Shown piece by piece: positions 63,681 through 64,000 of a DNA stretch of 64,000 nt. The DNA is taken from NCBI GenBank assembly GCA_963827785.1, contig CAWHCT010000041.1:33238-97237 (forward strand), read 5' to 3'. Position numbers and translations under genes: made by a program. The notes below the pieces were generated by a model. That model did not search any database, was not told the DNA's origin, and saw only the letters and a list, made by a program, of their open reading frames with translations. Source of the stretch: Site-B1 sp963827785 (GTDB taxonomy: Bacteria; Bacteroidota; Bacteroidia; Flavobacteriales; Flavobacteriaceae). Within the stretch, counting starts at the first letter, position 1. Each line of letters begins with the position of its first letter.

Positions 63681-64000
63681 ATGAACACAAGAAACCTAAA
63701 ATTAGTAATTACAATAATGACCATTGCTTTATTTGCTTCCTGCAAATCATCTTCAGATGCAGAGAGTACGGACAAGACTTCAAAAGGACGTCAAGGAGGT
63801 CAACCAAGTGTAGAAAAATTGATTGCAGAAATGGATTCTAACAAAGATGGCAAACTATCTAAAGATGAAGTAAAAGGACCATTAAAAACTGATTTTTCAA
63901 AAATTGATACAGATGATGATGGATATCTGTCAGAAAAAGAATTAGAAAAAGCTCCTAAACCGGAAAGACAAGGTCAAGGAAGACCTCAAGGAGGACCAAG
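63681..64000 (+). CDS. EF-hand domain lipoprotein with Gly/Arg-rich tail (cut by window end)
   Basis: ATG 63681; frame open to the window edge (106 codons and two bases). Lipoprotein signal with lipobox FASC (cysteine at about residue 21). Two EF-hand calcium loops: DSNKDGKLSKDE (about 51-62) and DTDDDGYLSEKE (about 73-84). Then a Gly/Gln/Arg/Pro tail ERQGQGRPQGGP that runs off the window, similar in composition to the insert in the flavoprotein and to the sensor loop of the kinase. Probably periplasm-facing, calcium binding. Start is the first ATG and gives a good signal. Confidence 0.82.
   Translation, partial: MNTRNLKLVITIMTIALFASCKSSSDAESTDKTSKGRQGGQPSVEKLIAEMDSNKDGKLSKDEVKGPLKTDFSKIDTDDDGYLSEKELEKAPKPERQGQGRPQGGP

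Noticed and set aside
1..64000. CRISPR array, insertion sequence, prophage or toxin-antitoxin module
   Set aside because: No regularly spaced long repeats, transposase, integrase or phage gene seen; the YwqK-like gene has no toxin partner.

Overview
The window is a compact, AT-rich stretch of chromosome from a member of the Bacteroidetes, most likely a Flavobacteriaceae-type bacterium. The evidence is the gene families (DUF4349 and M28-PDZ lipoproteins, an outer-membrane beta-barrel protein with a CarboxypepD-like N-domain, a PID-CTERM-like peptide, LytTR/His_kinase pairs), the gene order pdxA-DUF177-rpmF-fabH-accB-accC, the lack of Shine-Dalgarno sequences, and -7 elements of the Bacteroidetes form TAnnTTTG. 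No rRNA, insertion sequence, phage gene or CRISPR array was seen.

Layout. 1-5.1 kb: RNase R (cut by the window edge), a broken YwqK/MORN protein, an AT-rich gap, then rpiB, a cation diffusion transporter and an ElaA-type acetyltransferase. 4.9-8.8 kb (minus): a 55-residue membrane peptide, a double OmpA-domain protein, a C-terminal processing protease, a DUF4349 lipoprotein and rnpA. 9-12 kb: a GCS2-like ligase with a CBS pair overlapping an aspartoacylase-family hydrolase. 12-16.4 kb (minus): an M1 peptidase, a subtilase and an MBL-fold hydrolase. 16.5-21.7 kb: SulP transporter plus universal stress protein, divergent from a CPA-type antiporter. 21.7-28.9 kb: 2-oxoacid:ferredoxin oxidoreductase (korBA), a ferredoxin and pyruvate:ferredoxin oxidoreductase (nifJ). 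29-39.6 kb (minus): an alpha-glucan operon glgM-glgC-glgE-mak-glgB-GH31 that spells out the maltose-1-phosphate (GlgE) route to glycogen. 39.8-50 kb: lepA, an outer-membrane receptor, a PD40 lipoprotein, an M28 peptidase, dus, an FtsX/LolE-type permease, rbfA, mce and a CAT-anticodon tRNA. 50-56 kb: PID-CTERM-like peptide, ribE, pdxA, DUF177, rpmF, fabH, accB, accC. 56-59 kb: saccharopine-dehydrogenase-like protein, mtgA, a Gre-C-like protein and YceI. 59-64 kb: a LytS/LytR-type two-component system next to a ferredoxin, a ferric-reductase-like cytochrome, a Tat-exported flavoprotein and an EF-hand lipoprotein.

Two things stand out. First, the 59-64 kb locus looks like an undescribed regulated redox module: 21-bp-periodic direct repeats of the kind bound by LytTR domains lie before the ferredoxin gene and again before the EF-hand gene, and the kinase, the flavoprotein and the EF-hand protein all carry Gly/Pro/Arg-rich stretches predicted to lie outside the cytoplasm. 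Second, seven genes are interrupted by ten single-base frameshifts, nine of them insertions and most in short homopolymer runs; several are in core metabolic genes. This looks like residual sequencing error rather than gene decay, so those genes are listed as broken as read but are probably intact in the organism.
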